From assembly GCF_002836515.1 (NCBI RefSeq), contig NZ_PJBC01000061.1, positions 124,001-188,000 on the forward strand: a stretch of 64,000 nucleotides of DNA, given 5' to 3'. A model generated the notes under the pieces. The model saw only the letters and a list, made by a program, of their open reading frames with translations. It was not told where the DNA came from and did not search any database. Of this stretch, positions 15,884 to 24,966 are shown one piece after another. The number at the start of each line of letters is the position of its first letter. The stretch's first letter is position 1. Origin of the DNA: Pseudomonas sp. Choline-02u-1. Lineage in GTDB: Bacteria > Pseudomonadota > Gammaproteobacteria > Pseudomonadales > Pseudomonadaceae. The position numbers and the translations under genes are program-made.

Positions 15884-16519
15884 TCAAGCCGATCGGCTTT
15901 CAAACACGGCGTGCTTGAAAGCCATCAAATCGTGAAAGTCAGATGGCGATCCTGCTCCAGTCCGGTTTAGATAATGCCCTTTGATTCCAAGGGCTATTGG
16001 CCCGTCTCGATCACAACGCTGGGAATCCCCGATCATCCACACCTTGCAGGCGTCTACAGCCAGTTCAGTCAGCACTGTCTCGTAGATCCGCCGATCTGGC
16101 TTGAGCGTCCCTATCTCATAGCTGAAGCCGTAGCTCTCCAAGCCAGGAAAGATGCGCTTAACAGCCGCGCCATAGGGCCGGGCCAAATTTGAACAGACCG
16201 CCACTTTCAGACCACGCGCTTGCAGTGCCTCAATGCAGGCGAGGGCGTCGGCAAAGGGTTGGATACCGGCCAGCTCAGCGTCAAGCTCGGATTGGATACG
16301 TGCAAGCTCAGTCGGTGGCACATCAATGCCGAAGTGATCGGCAGCTTGCGCAAGGCTCCAAGGATGGCTCATGAGCGCCGATGCATCATCCGGCCTCGGA
16401 CGCCGACCTTGCGCGATACCGAGCTTGAGAAGCTGACGAAATGGATGGCGCGCGTTCTCGATCCGTATGACGGTACCGAACGCATCAAAGATGACAGCTT
16501 GGACATGGCTCACACGCAT
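15884..16519 (-). CDS. HAD-family hydrolase (haloacid dehalogenase-like)
   Basis: A 211-residue HAD hydrolase. Motif I is FDAFGTV (nucleophile Asp; Phe instead of the second Asp, a pattern common in 2-haloacid dehalogenases and some related phosphatases), motif II is VCSNLARPYG, the Lys lies in GTLKPDRRIYE and motif IV is MIGDSQRCDRDGP. A strong GGAGG ribosome site sits 5 bases before the start. It is divergent from ietA with 131 bases between. Its substrate is unknown; a phosphatase role cannot be excluded. Confidence 0.8.
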   Translation of the reverse strand: MRVSHVQAVIFDAFGTVIRIENARHPFRQLLKLGIAQGRRPRPDDASALMSHPWSLAQAADHFGIDVPPTELARIQSELDAELAGIQPFADALACIEALQARGLKVAVCSNLARPYGAAVKRIFPGLESYGFSYEIGTLKPDRRIYETVLTELAVDACKVWMIGDSQRCDRDGPIALGIKGHYLNRTGAGSPSDFHDLMAFKHAVFESRSA

Positions 16520-16650
16520 ACTCCCTCCAGACCATCGAACGTCACAGAATTTATCCCTAGTGAAAGCCAGCCTTTTGCTGTGCAGAAGCTACTTTTCTCC
16601 AAGGCAAAGCTAATCAAGCCTATAATGCAGGGCTAGTATGAGGTCAACCT

Positions 16651-17646
16651 ATGGCAAGCGCCGATCAGCTCAAAGCCCTGCTCAAATCCCACATCACTGG
16701 TGATGACAGCCACTTCTTCTCCGTTGCGATGCAGGTGGCAGCGCACGAGGCAAAGCTTGGCCACGGAAAACTGGCAGAGGAGCTCAAAGCTCTGATCGAT
16801 GCAGCGAAGGCTCGGCCCTCTTCAAAAGTACCGAACAAGACGATCCCTATCAGCCAACCACGTGGTGAGCTGGTCGGACTCCTCCAAGCCTCTTATCCAC
16901 AAGCTCGACTTTCCGACATGATCCTGGATGACCAGGTTGCCATGCGTTTGCATCGGATCATCCAAGAACAGCAGAACCATACGAAGATCCGTGCCCATGG
17001 GCTTTCACCTCGCCGGAAACTGTTATTGGTCGGGCCACCAGGCACTGGAAAGACACTGACCGCCTCTGCATTGGCAGGTGAGTTGGGTGTCCCACTGTTT
17101 GTTGTGCGACTGGACGCCTTGATTACCAAATTCATGGGGGAGACCGCCGCCAAACTGCGCCAGGTATTTGATGCCATAACGGAAGTACGGGGTGTCTATT
17201 TTTTCGACGAGTTCGATGCCATAGGTTCGCAACGTGGCCAAGCCAATGACGTCGGAGAGATACGCCGCGTGTTGAATAGCTTTTTGCAAATGCTGGAGCA
17301 GGATCAGTCCCACAGCCTGATAATTGCGGCTACAAACCACCCCGAGATTTTGGACTATGCACTGTTCCGACGGTTTGACGACATGATTCAGTACGGACTT
17401 CCTGAAGCCGCTCAGATCATCGCTGTGCTAAAAAATCGTTTATCCATCTTTAAACCGAAACGCTTGGCTTGGTCGAAGCTCGCCGATAGGGCAATAGGTC
17501 TGAGCTATGCCGACATCGCACGGGCGGCAGACGACACCCTCAAAGATGCAATTATTCATGATCGGGTATCAATTACGGATGCTGATATTTTTAAGATGTT
17601 GGAAGAGCGGAAGCTGATCAGTAAGAAAATACTAATCGACAAATAA
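16651..17646 (+). CDS. ietA: AAA+ ATPase, IetA-type defence component
   Basis: A 331-residue AAA+ ATPase of the classical type: Walker A LLVGPPGTGKT (about 127-137), Walker B GVYFFDEFDAIG, sensor 1 AATNHPE, and an arginine-finger-like ALFRRFDD. The N-terminal 110 residues are helical and lack a known domain. GAGG 8 bases before the ATG supports the start. The subtilase gene follows 19 bases later. An AAA+ ATPase paired with a subtilisin-like protease is the IetAS arrangement, first described as a plasmid incompatibility-enhancing toxin-antitoxin pair and later as an anti-phage system. Assignment is by gene pairing and motifs. Confidence 0.78.
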   Translation: MASADQLKALLKSHITGDDSHFFSVAMQVAAHEAKLGHGKLAEELKALIDAAKARPSSKVPNKTIPISQPRGELVGLLQASYPQARLSDMILDDQVAMRLHRIIQEQQNHTKIRAHGLSPRRKLLLVGPPGTGKTLTASALAGELGVPLFVVRLDALITKFMGETAAKLRQVFDAITEVRGVYFFDEFDAIGSQRGQANDVGEIRRVLNSFLQMLEQDQSHSLIIAATNHPEILDYALFRRFDDMIQYGLPEAAQIIAVLKNRLSIFKPKRLAWSKLADRAIGLSYADIARAADDTLKDAIIHDRVSITDADIFKMLEERKLISKKILIDK

Positions 17647-17665
17647 TTCAAAGAGCGGTATCGCG

Positions 17666-20158
17666 ATGACGGATCAACGCAGAGAAAACCTCCCGCACCT
17701 GTTTCCCCAGAATACTTCATCCCCAGAGCCGTTCACTTCCCATCGCGTTCCAGTAAAGCCTCCACCGCTACCTGTTCGTGACCGTGCCCTACACGGCAAT
17801 GCTTTGCGCGAACAACTCCAGCAGATCCGCCCAATTGCGGAACAGGCAAAAGAAGAACAAGCGGCACTTGGCATTCCAGACGGCGTAGGCCTTCGCATTC
17901 AATTTGAAAGCTTTGCTGATGTCAAACTAGCCTTTGAAAGTTTGGCGAATAAACCCAATGGGATCGAGCTTCTCAATTATAAAGAAGAAGGAGACAAAGG
18001 CTTTGCGACCGTGTTCGTCCCGGATGGCAAGCTCGATTATTTTGAACGGGTCATCATCGAGTACCTCGATGATCGTAAAGGTTCTACAGGTCGAAGCCTT
18101 GACCATAAAGCCCTAGTCAACACGATTCAATCCATCCACGTGGCTCAACTAGAGGCGCTGTGGACGGATGCTCCAGCATTTTTTCCTACAGACGAAAACG
18201 AGATTATATGGTGGGAGGCTTGGTTACCCGTCAGGGATAATCGCGACCTGGTAGCTGCAGGCTTCATGCAGGCCGCTCAGCTACTTGGTATTCGAGTACT
18301 GGAGGGAAGGCTTAATTTCCCAGAACGAACAGTGCTGACAATACAATGCAGCAAAGCACAACTACAGCAGTCAGTTCTGACTCTTAACAGCATCGCTGAA
18401 CTACGCAGGGCAAAGGAAACGGCAGATTTTTTTGATTCGTTTACACCTGCAGAGCAGCACGAATGGGCTGCTGAACTTCTAGGCAGAACAACCTTCACCG
18501 CCTCAGAGCATACTCCGCACATCTGCATCCTTGATACGGGTGTGAACCACGGGCACCCACTTTTAAATCCAGCACTTGTGGAACCAGACCTTCACACTAT
18601 CGAGCCGGATTGGGGTATTGATGATCGCCATGGCCATGGCACCAGCATGGCTGGACTAGCCCTTTATGGTGATTTAACCCATACATTAAAATCAGCGGAA
18701 CCTCTGATCATTGAACATCGCCTTGAGTCTGTGAAGCTGCTACCAAGCGACGGAGCAAATGCTGGAGATGAGAAGAATTTCGGGTTCAATACAGTCGAAG
18801 CTGTATCCAGGGCTGAGATAACTGCGCCCCGAAGAACACGATTGTTCAGCATGGCAGTTACTACCGTGGACGGTCGAGATCGGGGCCGCCCGTCATCCTG
18901 GTCATCGGCTCTCGATCGGCTTGCCTTCGACGCAGATGCACAGGGAGCAAGCCCACGACTATTCGTTGTATCGGCAGGTAACATTCGAGAATCCAACAAA
19001 TGGATGGACTACCCAAGTAGCAATACATTGATGGGTATTTGCGACCCTGCACAGGCTTGGAATTCATTAACTGTCGGAGCGTTTACCGATCTAGTAGAGC
19101 TCGCACCAGGCTTGAGAGCTGTCGCCGCACAGGGAGGCCTGAGCCCATTCAGCACAACGTCGCAGAACTGGATCAGCCATTATCCCCTGAAACCAGATGT
19201 GCTCTTCGAGGGAGGCAATCTGATCCATGATGAGCTGCTTGGCCCTGCCACCGCAGGGGAGCTGTCACTGCTGACCACTCATAATCGCCCAGTCGACCGC
19301 CATCTGACATTGGCCACTGCCACCAGCGCCGCGACCTCGCTTTGCTCCCGGATGGCAGCTCAGCTAATGGCTGCGTACCCAGGGCGCTGGCCTGAAACCA
19401 TCAGGGCATTGATCGTTCATTCTGCTGAATGGACTGATGCGATGAAGCAGATGTTTCTTCCGCAAAATCGTAATCCAACAAAACAGGATTACGAACGTCT
19501 GGTTAGGCATTGTGGCTTTGGCGTGCCCAGCCTGGATCGAGCTAAATGGAGCGCATCAAACTCGCTGACGCTGGTTGTCGAGGACACCCTCCAACCCTTT
19601 AAAAAGTTGAGAGGGAAAGACCCCTCTCCACGAGAAATGCACCTGCACGAGCTACCCTGGCCCAAGGATGAACTTGAAGCATTGGGGGCAACCGACGTTG
19701 AAATGACCGTTACGTTGTCCTACTTCATCGAACCTAATCCATCCGCCCGTGGAAGGTCTCGCTATCGATATGAATCCCACGGTCTTCGCTTCGACGTAAA
19801 ACGTCCGACGGAAGATGTGCCTCGGTTCAGAGCCAGGGTAAATGCCGCTGCGCTTGATGATGAAAATGGAGTGCCGAACCAAGACAATGATCCGGCATGG
19901 ATTCTAGGCAAACAGAAACGCCATCGTGGTTCACTTCATCAGGACACTTGGAATGGCACTGCAGCTGAGCTGGCAAGCCGTGGCTATCTTGCCGTGTACC
20001 CGTCATTGGGATGGTGGAAAACCAGAGGAGCCTTGGAGCGGTATGACAGCCCGGCACGGTATGCGCTGATTATTTCGATCAAAGTCCCGGAGGTTGATAC
20101 TGATATTTATAGTGTAATCGCCGCGAAGATCGCTCCCGAAAATGTCGTTCTGGTGTGA
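17666..20158 (+). CDS. ietS: Subtilisin-like serine protease, IetS-type defence component
   Basis: An 830-residue S8 peptidase. Catalytic Asp in HICILDTGVNHGHP (about residue 290), His in DDRHGHGTSMAG (about 322), and Ser in the block ATATSAATSLCSRM (about 555), where the common GTSxA is replaced by ATSAA. There is no signal peptide, so it should be cytosolic, as expected for a partner of the upstream ATPase. The first 280 residues form an N-terminal region of unknown fold, and about 220 residues follow the protease domain. The gene ends before a hairpin terminator. In IetAS pairs the ATPase is thought to control the protease. Confidence 0.78.
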   Translation: MTDQRRENLPHLFPQNTSSPEPFTSHRVPVKPPPLPVRDRALHGNALREQLQQIRPIAEQAKEEQAALGIPDGVGLRIQFESFADVKLAFESLANKPNGIELLNYKEEGDKGFATVFVPDGKLDYFERVIIEYLDDRKGSTGRSLDHKALVNTIQSIHVAQLEALWTDAPAFFPTDENEIIWWEAWLPVRDNRDLVAAGFMQAAQLLGIRVLEGRLNFPERTVLTIQCSKAQLQQSVLTLNSIAELRRAKETADFFDSFTPAEQHEWAAELLGRTTFTASEHTPHICILDTGVNHGHPLLNPALVEPDLHTIEPDWGIDDRHGHGTSMAGLALYGDLTHTLKSAEPLIIEHRLESVKLLPSDGANAGDEKNFGFNTVEAVSRAEITAPRRTRLFSMAVTTVDGRDRGRPSSWSSALDRLAFDADAQGASPRLFVVSAGNIRESNKWMDYPSSNTLMGICDPAQAWNSLTVGAFTDLVELAPGLRAVAAQGGLSPFSTTSQNWISHYPLKPDVLFEGGNLIHDELLGPATAGELSLLTTHNRPVDRHLTLATATSAATSLCSRMAAQLMAAYPGRWPETIRALIVHSAEWTDAMKQMFLPQNRNPTKQDYERLVRHCGFGVPSLDRAKWSASNSLTLVVEDTLQPFKKLRGKDPSPREMHLHELPWPKDELEALGATDVEMTVTLSYFIEPNPSARGRSRYRYESHGLRFDVKRPTEDVPRFRARVNAAALDDENGVPNQDNDPAWILGKQKRHRGSLHQDTWNGTAAELASRGYLAVYPSLGWWKTRGALERYDSPARYALIISIKVPEVDTDIYSVIAAKIAPENVVLV

Positions 20159-20172
20159 CGATATAATCCGCG

Positions 20173-20196
20173 AAGGCTCGTGAAAGGAGCCTTTTG
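20173..20196 (+). terminator. Rho-independent terminator after ietS
   Basis: Stem AAGGCTC / GAGCCTT with a 7-base loop, followed by a short T-run (TTTT), 15 bases after the ietS stop. Confidence 0.7.
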
Positions 20197-20319
20197 CCTA
20201 GTTGGACGAATTTTGGGCTCAGCCCAAGCTCTGTGGGCCGAAATTTGAGTCACTGTGAATTACGACAGCGTTGTTGCCATAGGTGCTCTTGAGCTCAAAC
20301 AGCGACCAACCTCGTTCAC

Positions 20320-20727
20320 TCAAGCAAAAAACCCCTGGTGGATGCGTTCTAAACTGTCGAGCACAGCGGCATAGCCCGGCGTAGTCGCCACAGCCTCCCA
20401 CGCCGTCATGCCATCCAAGAAGCTGTGAACGGTGCTGAGCCAGAGAGACGCCTTGTCGGGGTGGCCAAACACTTGCTCGGATCGGAGGAAGATCATGCTC
20501 ACTCGGTATAGCCGATCCCCTTCCGCGCGGGAAAGCTGTTCCCGTTTGACGCGTCGGCGGTGCAGAGTCCGAGACGTGAGCACGCCGACAGCGACGGCGC
20601 TGACACCGCGTTGCGCTAGGTACTCAAGGGCTATGAGCGGCACCCCTTCTCGAATAAACGTATCCAAGGATTTACGCTGCGGCGCTCCCATTATCTCTAA
20701 GACTTGTGCTTGCAATTGCGGGTTCAT
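20320..20727 (-). CDS. Xre/MbcA/ParS-type antitoxin, apparently without its toxin
   Basis: A 135-residue protein with the C-terminal Xre-MbcA-ParS toxin-binding domain: LSRAEGDRLYRVSMIFLRSE, QVFGHPDKASLWLSTV and MTAWEAVATTPGYAAVLDSL. Its N-terminal part is the helical region usual for this family. The start at 20727 has GGAG 6 bases upstream; the frame is open further upstream without support. These antitoxins normally precede a RES-domain toxin on the same strand. Downstream (20160-20319) no RES-like frame is visible, so the toxin is lost or the antitoxin works alone. Confidence 0.72.
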   Translation of the reverse strand: MNPQLQAQVLEIMGAPQRKSLDTFIREGVPLIALEYLAQRGVSAVAVGVLTSRTLHRRRVKREQLSRAEGDRLYRVSMIFLRSEQVFGHPDKASLWLSTVHSFLDGMTAWEAVATTPGYAAVLDSLERIHQGFFA

Positions 20728-21009
20728 GACGCTCTCCGGACGTAACCACGAACAAGTGTAGGCCAATACCCGTGATCGCCTCGCTGGCCTCGATCCGCCG
20801 CATCGGCTTACGCGTAACTGGACGTTATGGTCAATCGACCCCCTCATTCAGGTCGCGCTTGGCGTTAGTCCCGCTGGGGACTGGTGACCACACCCCAGCC
20901 GCTGGTCGCCCAGAAGGGGGGAACTGGTTGCAGCGCGTTTCGTCCACTAGCCTGAGTCCTCAAGCCGAGCGCTGTTGGGACTAAAAAATGAATAAAAACG
21001 GTGGAGTAG

Positions 21010-21219
21010 GACACCCTGGTAGCGCTGGTCGAGAGCGAGGCTGCGCGGGAATTTCGCGTGCTGCCTGAAGGCGAGGCCTGGCGGTTGGAACTGCGCCTTG
21101 GGGTGAAATGGCTACCGGTGCGCTCGCGGCGTGAGCCGGTGAGACTATAACGCTCGCTGCCAGCGGTGGGGCGGTTTTGCGCAGGGGTGGGGATCAATGC
21201 GCTGACGGTGGAGCTTTAA
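21010..21219 (+). pseudogene. Short remnant reading frame with internal stop
   Basis: A frame reads TLVALVESEAAREFRVLPEG... with coding-like composition, is broken by TAG just before it and by TAA at 21148, then continues to GVGINALTVEL and a stop at 21217. This looks like the decayed 3' end of a gene. I cannot name the family. The rest of 20728-21230 holds nothing I recognise. Confidence 0.3.
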
Positions 21220-21230
21220 GCTTGCGCGGC

Positions 21231-22277
21231 CTATCGCGGACGCGCCCGCCAGAGCTCATCGATGTCGAGGTTGTCCAGAGCCTCGCGCATGCGGCGAAAT
21301 GCGTTGTCCGAAAAGCACTGAATCTTCGTCGATCCAAACTCAAAGACATGGCGACAGCTGACGTCATCGTCTATCCCCAGGTGGGCTCGCAATGCCTTGG
21401 CCTTGGGCTGCGTCAGACCCAATTTGTCCGCCAGCTGTGCCGCTCGTAAGTAGAACTTTTTCTGAAGATCCAGCTCACGCACTGCCGCCGCGTCGGCAGG
21501 GTCATCGCCGCCGATATAACGCACAGGCGCACCTTCCTTCCTAGAGAAATGAACGACTAGGTTTACTCCCTCACCATCAGTGCGCGTACCCACAGTGGAT
21601 AGCCGAGGAAAAACCTCTAGGATGTCTTGCCCTGCACGCACTGCCCGCTCGATACGGTCAATGTCGCGCTCGGATATGACAACCTCCTCCACAGCAATCG
21701 ACTCCATGGCGAGCAGGGAACGAATCCGGGCACGAGCTTCGTCCCGATGCCGCCGACCAGGCACTAGCAAATCCCGGATCAAGCGATATTCACGATCTAC
21801 CAGGAACTCGAAATCTCCTGGGGGCATGGTCGAGACCGGCAGAACCCGAGCAGGAATGTGCTTGATCAGGGCATCCTCCAAGGCACGCTGAAGGTAAGCA
21901 TCAAAAGCCGTGATCAATGCGCGCGTGTTGAGATACAGCAGATCCTCGGCGACGACGACAAACCAGTGCTGAGCCGCATCGCGCAAGCTATCAATCGCAC
22001 GCATTGCACCGGCTTCCTCAGCCGTCAGGCCAAAGTGCGCGGTGCAGAGCCCAAGGCATTTATCGAAGCTAATCGAGCGCCCCGCCTCCTTGTCGAAAAC
22101 CTTGGCTTGGTTCTGCACCAATATGGACTTCAGCAACATCTCACAGGCATGTTGAAGATGCAGTAGCACCGTGGTGATACGGCCATCGTCGTCAAAACTA
22201 TTGAAAGCCTGCATCCCTTTGCGAAGAGAGCAGAGGGCCTTATATTTAAGGGTTCTTGCGTCCCGAACCAGCTTCAT
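21231..22277 (-). CDS. DUF3644-like protein
   Basis: A 348-residue protein whose N-terminal half resembles DUF3644: LVRDARTLKYKALCSLRKG and a helix pair LLHLQHACEMLLKSILVQ, followed by DSLRDAAQHWFVVVAEDLLY. The pattern of two long helices with an Arg/His-containing motif recalls HEPN-type folds, but this is a visual impression. The start at ATG 22277 is preferred over TTG at 22289. It is divergent from the type I restriction operon. DUF3644 proteins are common in defence islands, often next to type I restriction genes; no biochemical role is established to my knowledge. Confidence 0.6.
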   Translation of the reverse strand: MKLVRDARTLKYKALCSLRKGMQAFNSFDDDGRITTVLLHLQHACEMLLKSILVQNQAKVFDKEAGRSISFDKCLGLCTAHFGLTAEEAGAMRAIDSLRDAAQHWFVVVAEDLLYLNTRALITAFDAYLQRALEDALIKHIPARVLPVSTMPPGDFEFLVDREYRLIRDLLVPGRRHRDEARARIRSLLAMESIAVEEVVISERDIDRIERAVRAGQDILEVFPRLSTVGTRTDGEGVNLVVHFSRKEGAPVRYIGGDDPADAAAVRELDLQKKFYLRAAQLADKLGLTQPKAKALRAHLGIDDDVSCRHVFEFGSTKIQCFSDNAFRRMREALDNLDIDELWRARPR

Positions 22278-22593
22278 AAATCGTCCCAATCACACACAAT
22301 TGTAGCTACCAATCCATCGCCAAGACGTATCAGTGGCTTCGCCACATTTCATAGCCAACATCTATGAAGGTATGGATGTACGTCAACCATTAAAATAGGC
22401 AGACTCCTTTCATATGTGCTACTAAACCCAAGTGTATTTCTTTACAGCAACGGATATGCGTACCCTACCGGGCCAAAATGACAAGGACTGTTCCAGCCAC
22501 CAGACAGACGCATCACATCAATGATTTTAATACCTATCGGCAACGCTACACCTTGCCGACCGATAGCTATTAGCCACGAATTCAAGGCCAACA
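22278..22593. other. Divergent intergenic region upstream of hsdM
   Basis: About 316 bases between the divergent DUF3644-like gene and hsdM, noticeably more AT-rich than the genes around it. It must carry promoters in both directions. I see no gene, no convincing long inverted repeat and no recognised operator. Confidence 0.5.
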
Positions 22594-24966
22594 ATGAGCC
22601 CCGCAAAGATTCAAGACCAAAGCCAGATCAAGTGGATTTCTGACTTCATCTGGAACATTGCTGACGACCGCCTTCGCGACGTCTACGTGCGCGGCAAGTA
22701 CCGCGATGTGATCCTGCCGTTCACAGTGCTGAGACGGCTCGATGCCGTGCTACAAGCTACTAAGGACTCCGTGTTGGAGCGCAAGAAGCTCCTCGATATC
22801 CACAACGTGGCAGAGCAGGACGGTGCACTACGTGATGCTGCCAATCAGGCGTTCTACAACGTCTCTGAATTCACCCTGGCCAAGCTGAAGGCCAGCGCGG
22901 CAGGCCAGCGCCTGCGCGATGATTTCATTGCATATTTGGACGGCTTTTCGCCCAACGTGCAGGAGATCCTCACCAAGTTCAACTTCCGCAACCAGATTCA
23001 GAAGCTAGTGGATTCCCACGTCCTCGGATACCTGATCGACGACTTCCTCGACCCCGAGATCAATCTCGCGCCGATGCCGGTGAAGGATGCCGACGGAAGA
23101 ATCAGGCTGCCCGCAATGGACAATCACGGCATGGGGACGGTGTTCGAGGAGTTGATTCGACGATTCAACGAAGACAACAACGAAGAGGCAGGGGAGCACT
23201 TCACCCCGCGCGACGTAGTGCAGCTCATGGCCAAGCTGCTTTTCCTACCGGTGGCTGACCGGATCGAATCCAGCACCTATTCGCTCTACGACGGCTCCTG
23301 CGGCACAGGCGGAATGCTGACCGTTGCTGAAGAAACGTTGCACGAACTGGCCGAGGAGCACGCTAAGGAAGTTTCCATCCACCTGTTCGGCCAAGAGATC
23401 AGCGACGAGACATACGCCATCTGCAAGGCTGACTTGCTCCTTAAAGGCGAGGGTGCAGAGGCCGAGAACATTGTTGGTGGCGCAGATAAGTCCACCTTGT
23501 CCGCCGACCAGTTCCGCTCGCGCGAATTCGATTTCATGATCTCCAACCCGCCCTACGGCAAGAGTTGGAAGACCGATCTGGAGCGCATGGGCGGCAAAAA
23601 GGAATTCAACGATCCGCGCTTTGTTGTTAACCACGCGGGGGAGTCTGAGTTCAAACTCCTTACCCGTTCCAGTGACGGTCAGCTCATGTTCCTAGTGAAC
23701 AAGCTGCAAAAGATGAAGCACAACACGCCGCTGGGCAGCCGCATCGCGCTGGTGCATAACGGCTCGGCGCTATTCACCGGCGACGCGGGCCAAGGTGAGA
23801 GCAACATCCGCCGCTGGGTACTGGAGAACGACTGGCTAGAATCGATCATCGCACTGCCGCTCAACATCTTCTACAACACCGGCATCGCTACTTATATCTG
23901 GGTGCTGGCCAACAAGAAGGCTGAAGCGCGCCGTGGCAAAGTGCAGCTGATAGACGCATCGCAGTGGTTTCAGCCGCTGCGCCGCAACCTCGGCAAGAAG
24001 AACTGCGAACTGAGTGGTGGTGACATTGCCTGCATCCTCGACCTCTACCTCGGCGAGGCACAGGAGACCGCCCAGTCTAAATGGTTCGACACCCAAGACT
24101 TCGGCTATTGGAAGATCACCGTCGAGCGCCCGCTGCGCTTAAAAAGCCAGCTCTCCGACGAACGCATCGAGCCCATGCGTTTTGCCACCGGCGACGAAGC
24201 ACTGCGCGCCGAGATCTACGCCACCCACGGTGAGGCGCTCTATAGCGAGTTTGCCAAACGCAAATCAGCCATCGAGGCGTGGCTGAAAGGCGAGGACGAG
24301 AACGAAGACGACGAAGACAGCGATGACAGTGAGTCCACTGCCGCCCGCAAAGCAGTGCCTGCCAAACGCCGTAAGAAGCTGCTTGACGCTTCAACCTGGC
24401 AACGCGACAAGGGGCTGATGGAAGTGGCGCGACGGGCGCAGCAGGCATTGGGCAGCGCCGTTTTCGACGACCACAATGAGTTCCGCAACCGCTTCGATGC
24501 CGCACTCAAGACGCAGGGCGACAAGCTCGGCGCGCCGGAGAAGAAGGCCATCTACAAGGTTGTAAGCTGGCGAGATGAAACAGCTCCGCCCGTTATTGCC
24601 AAACGAATAAAACTCAAAGCCTCTGACCCTTTTGTGGGAAATAACGATGGCCGTTATTTGTTGGATGAACACAACCACCGCGAAGTTGTGGAGTATGAAT
24701 CCGACACCGAACTACGCGACACCGAGCAGGTGCCGTTGAAAGAGCCTGGCGGTATCGATGCCTTCTTTGCGCGCGAAGTGCTGCCGCATGCCCCAGATGC
24801 CTGGATCGCCAGGGAAAAAACCCAGATCGGTTATGAAATTTCGTTCACCCGCTACTTCTACAAGCCCGTGGCCTTGCGCACGCTAGAGGAAATCCGCGCT
24901 GATATCCTCGCGCTGGAGCAGCAGAGTGAAGGTTTGCTGCATAAAATCGTAGGGGCAGAGACGTAA
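22594..24966 (+). CDS. hsdM: Type I restriction-modification, DNA methyltransferase subunit
   Basis: A 790-residue N6-adenine methyltransferase. The N-terminal HsdM domain (residues about 10-150, IKWISDFIWNIADDRLRDVY and LPFTVLRRLDAVL) is followed by the methyltransferase with AdoMet motif I YDGSCGTGGMLTVAE and catalytic motif IV SNPPYGKSW. An acidic linker (EDENEDDEDSDDSE) lies at about 570 and a long C-terminal extension follows. It methylates the host copies of the target sequence together with HsdS. The stop overlaps the hsdS start (TAATG). Confidence 0.93.
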   Translation: MSPAKIQDQSQIKWISDFIWNIADDRLRDVYVRGKYRDVILPFTVLRRLDAVLQATKDSVLERKKLLDIHNVAEQDGALRDAANQAFYNVSEFTLAKLKASAAGQRLRDDFIAYLDGFSPNVQEILTKFNFRNQIQKLVDSHVLGYLIDDFLDPEINLAPMPVKDADGRIRLPAMDNHGMGTVFEELIRRFNEDNNEEAGEHFTPRDVVQLMAKLLFLPVADRIESSTYSLYDGSCGTGGMLTVAEETLHELAEEHAKEVSIHLFGQEISDETYAICKADLLLKGEGAEAENIVGGADKSTLSADQFRSREFDFMISNPPYGKSWKTDLERMGGKKEFNDPRFVVNHAGESEFKLLTRSSDGQLMFLVNKLQKMKHNTPLGSRIALVHNGSALFTGDAGQGESNIRRWVLENDWLESIIALPLNIFYNTGIATYIWVLANKKAEARRGKVQLIDASQWFQPLRRNLGKKNCELSGGDIACILDLYLGEAQETAQSKWFDTQDFGYWKITVERPLRLKSQLSDERIEPMRFATGDEALRAEIYATHGEALYSEFAKRKSAIEAWLKGEDENEDDEDSDDSESTAARKAVPAKRRKKLLDASTWQRDKGLMEVARRAQQALGSAVFDDHNEFRNRFDAALKTQGDKLGAPEKKAIYKVVSWRDETAPPVIAKRIKLKASDPFVGNNDGRYLLDEHNHREVVEYESDTELRDTEQVPLKEPGGIDAFFAREVLPHAPDAWIAREKTQIGYEISFTRYFYKPVALRTLEEIRADILALEQQSEGLLHKIVGAET

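Noticed and set aside
15884..16519. The HAD protein as a dehalogenase partner of the SyrB2-like enzyme
   Set aside because: It is outside the operon, divergent from IetA and associated with the defence block; the FDAFGT motif alone does not show dehalogenase activity.
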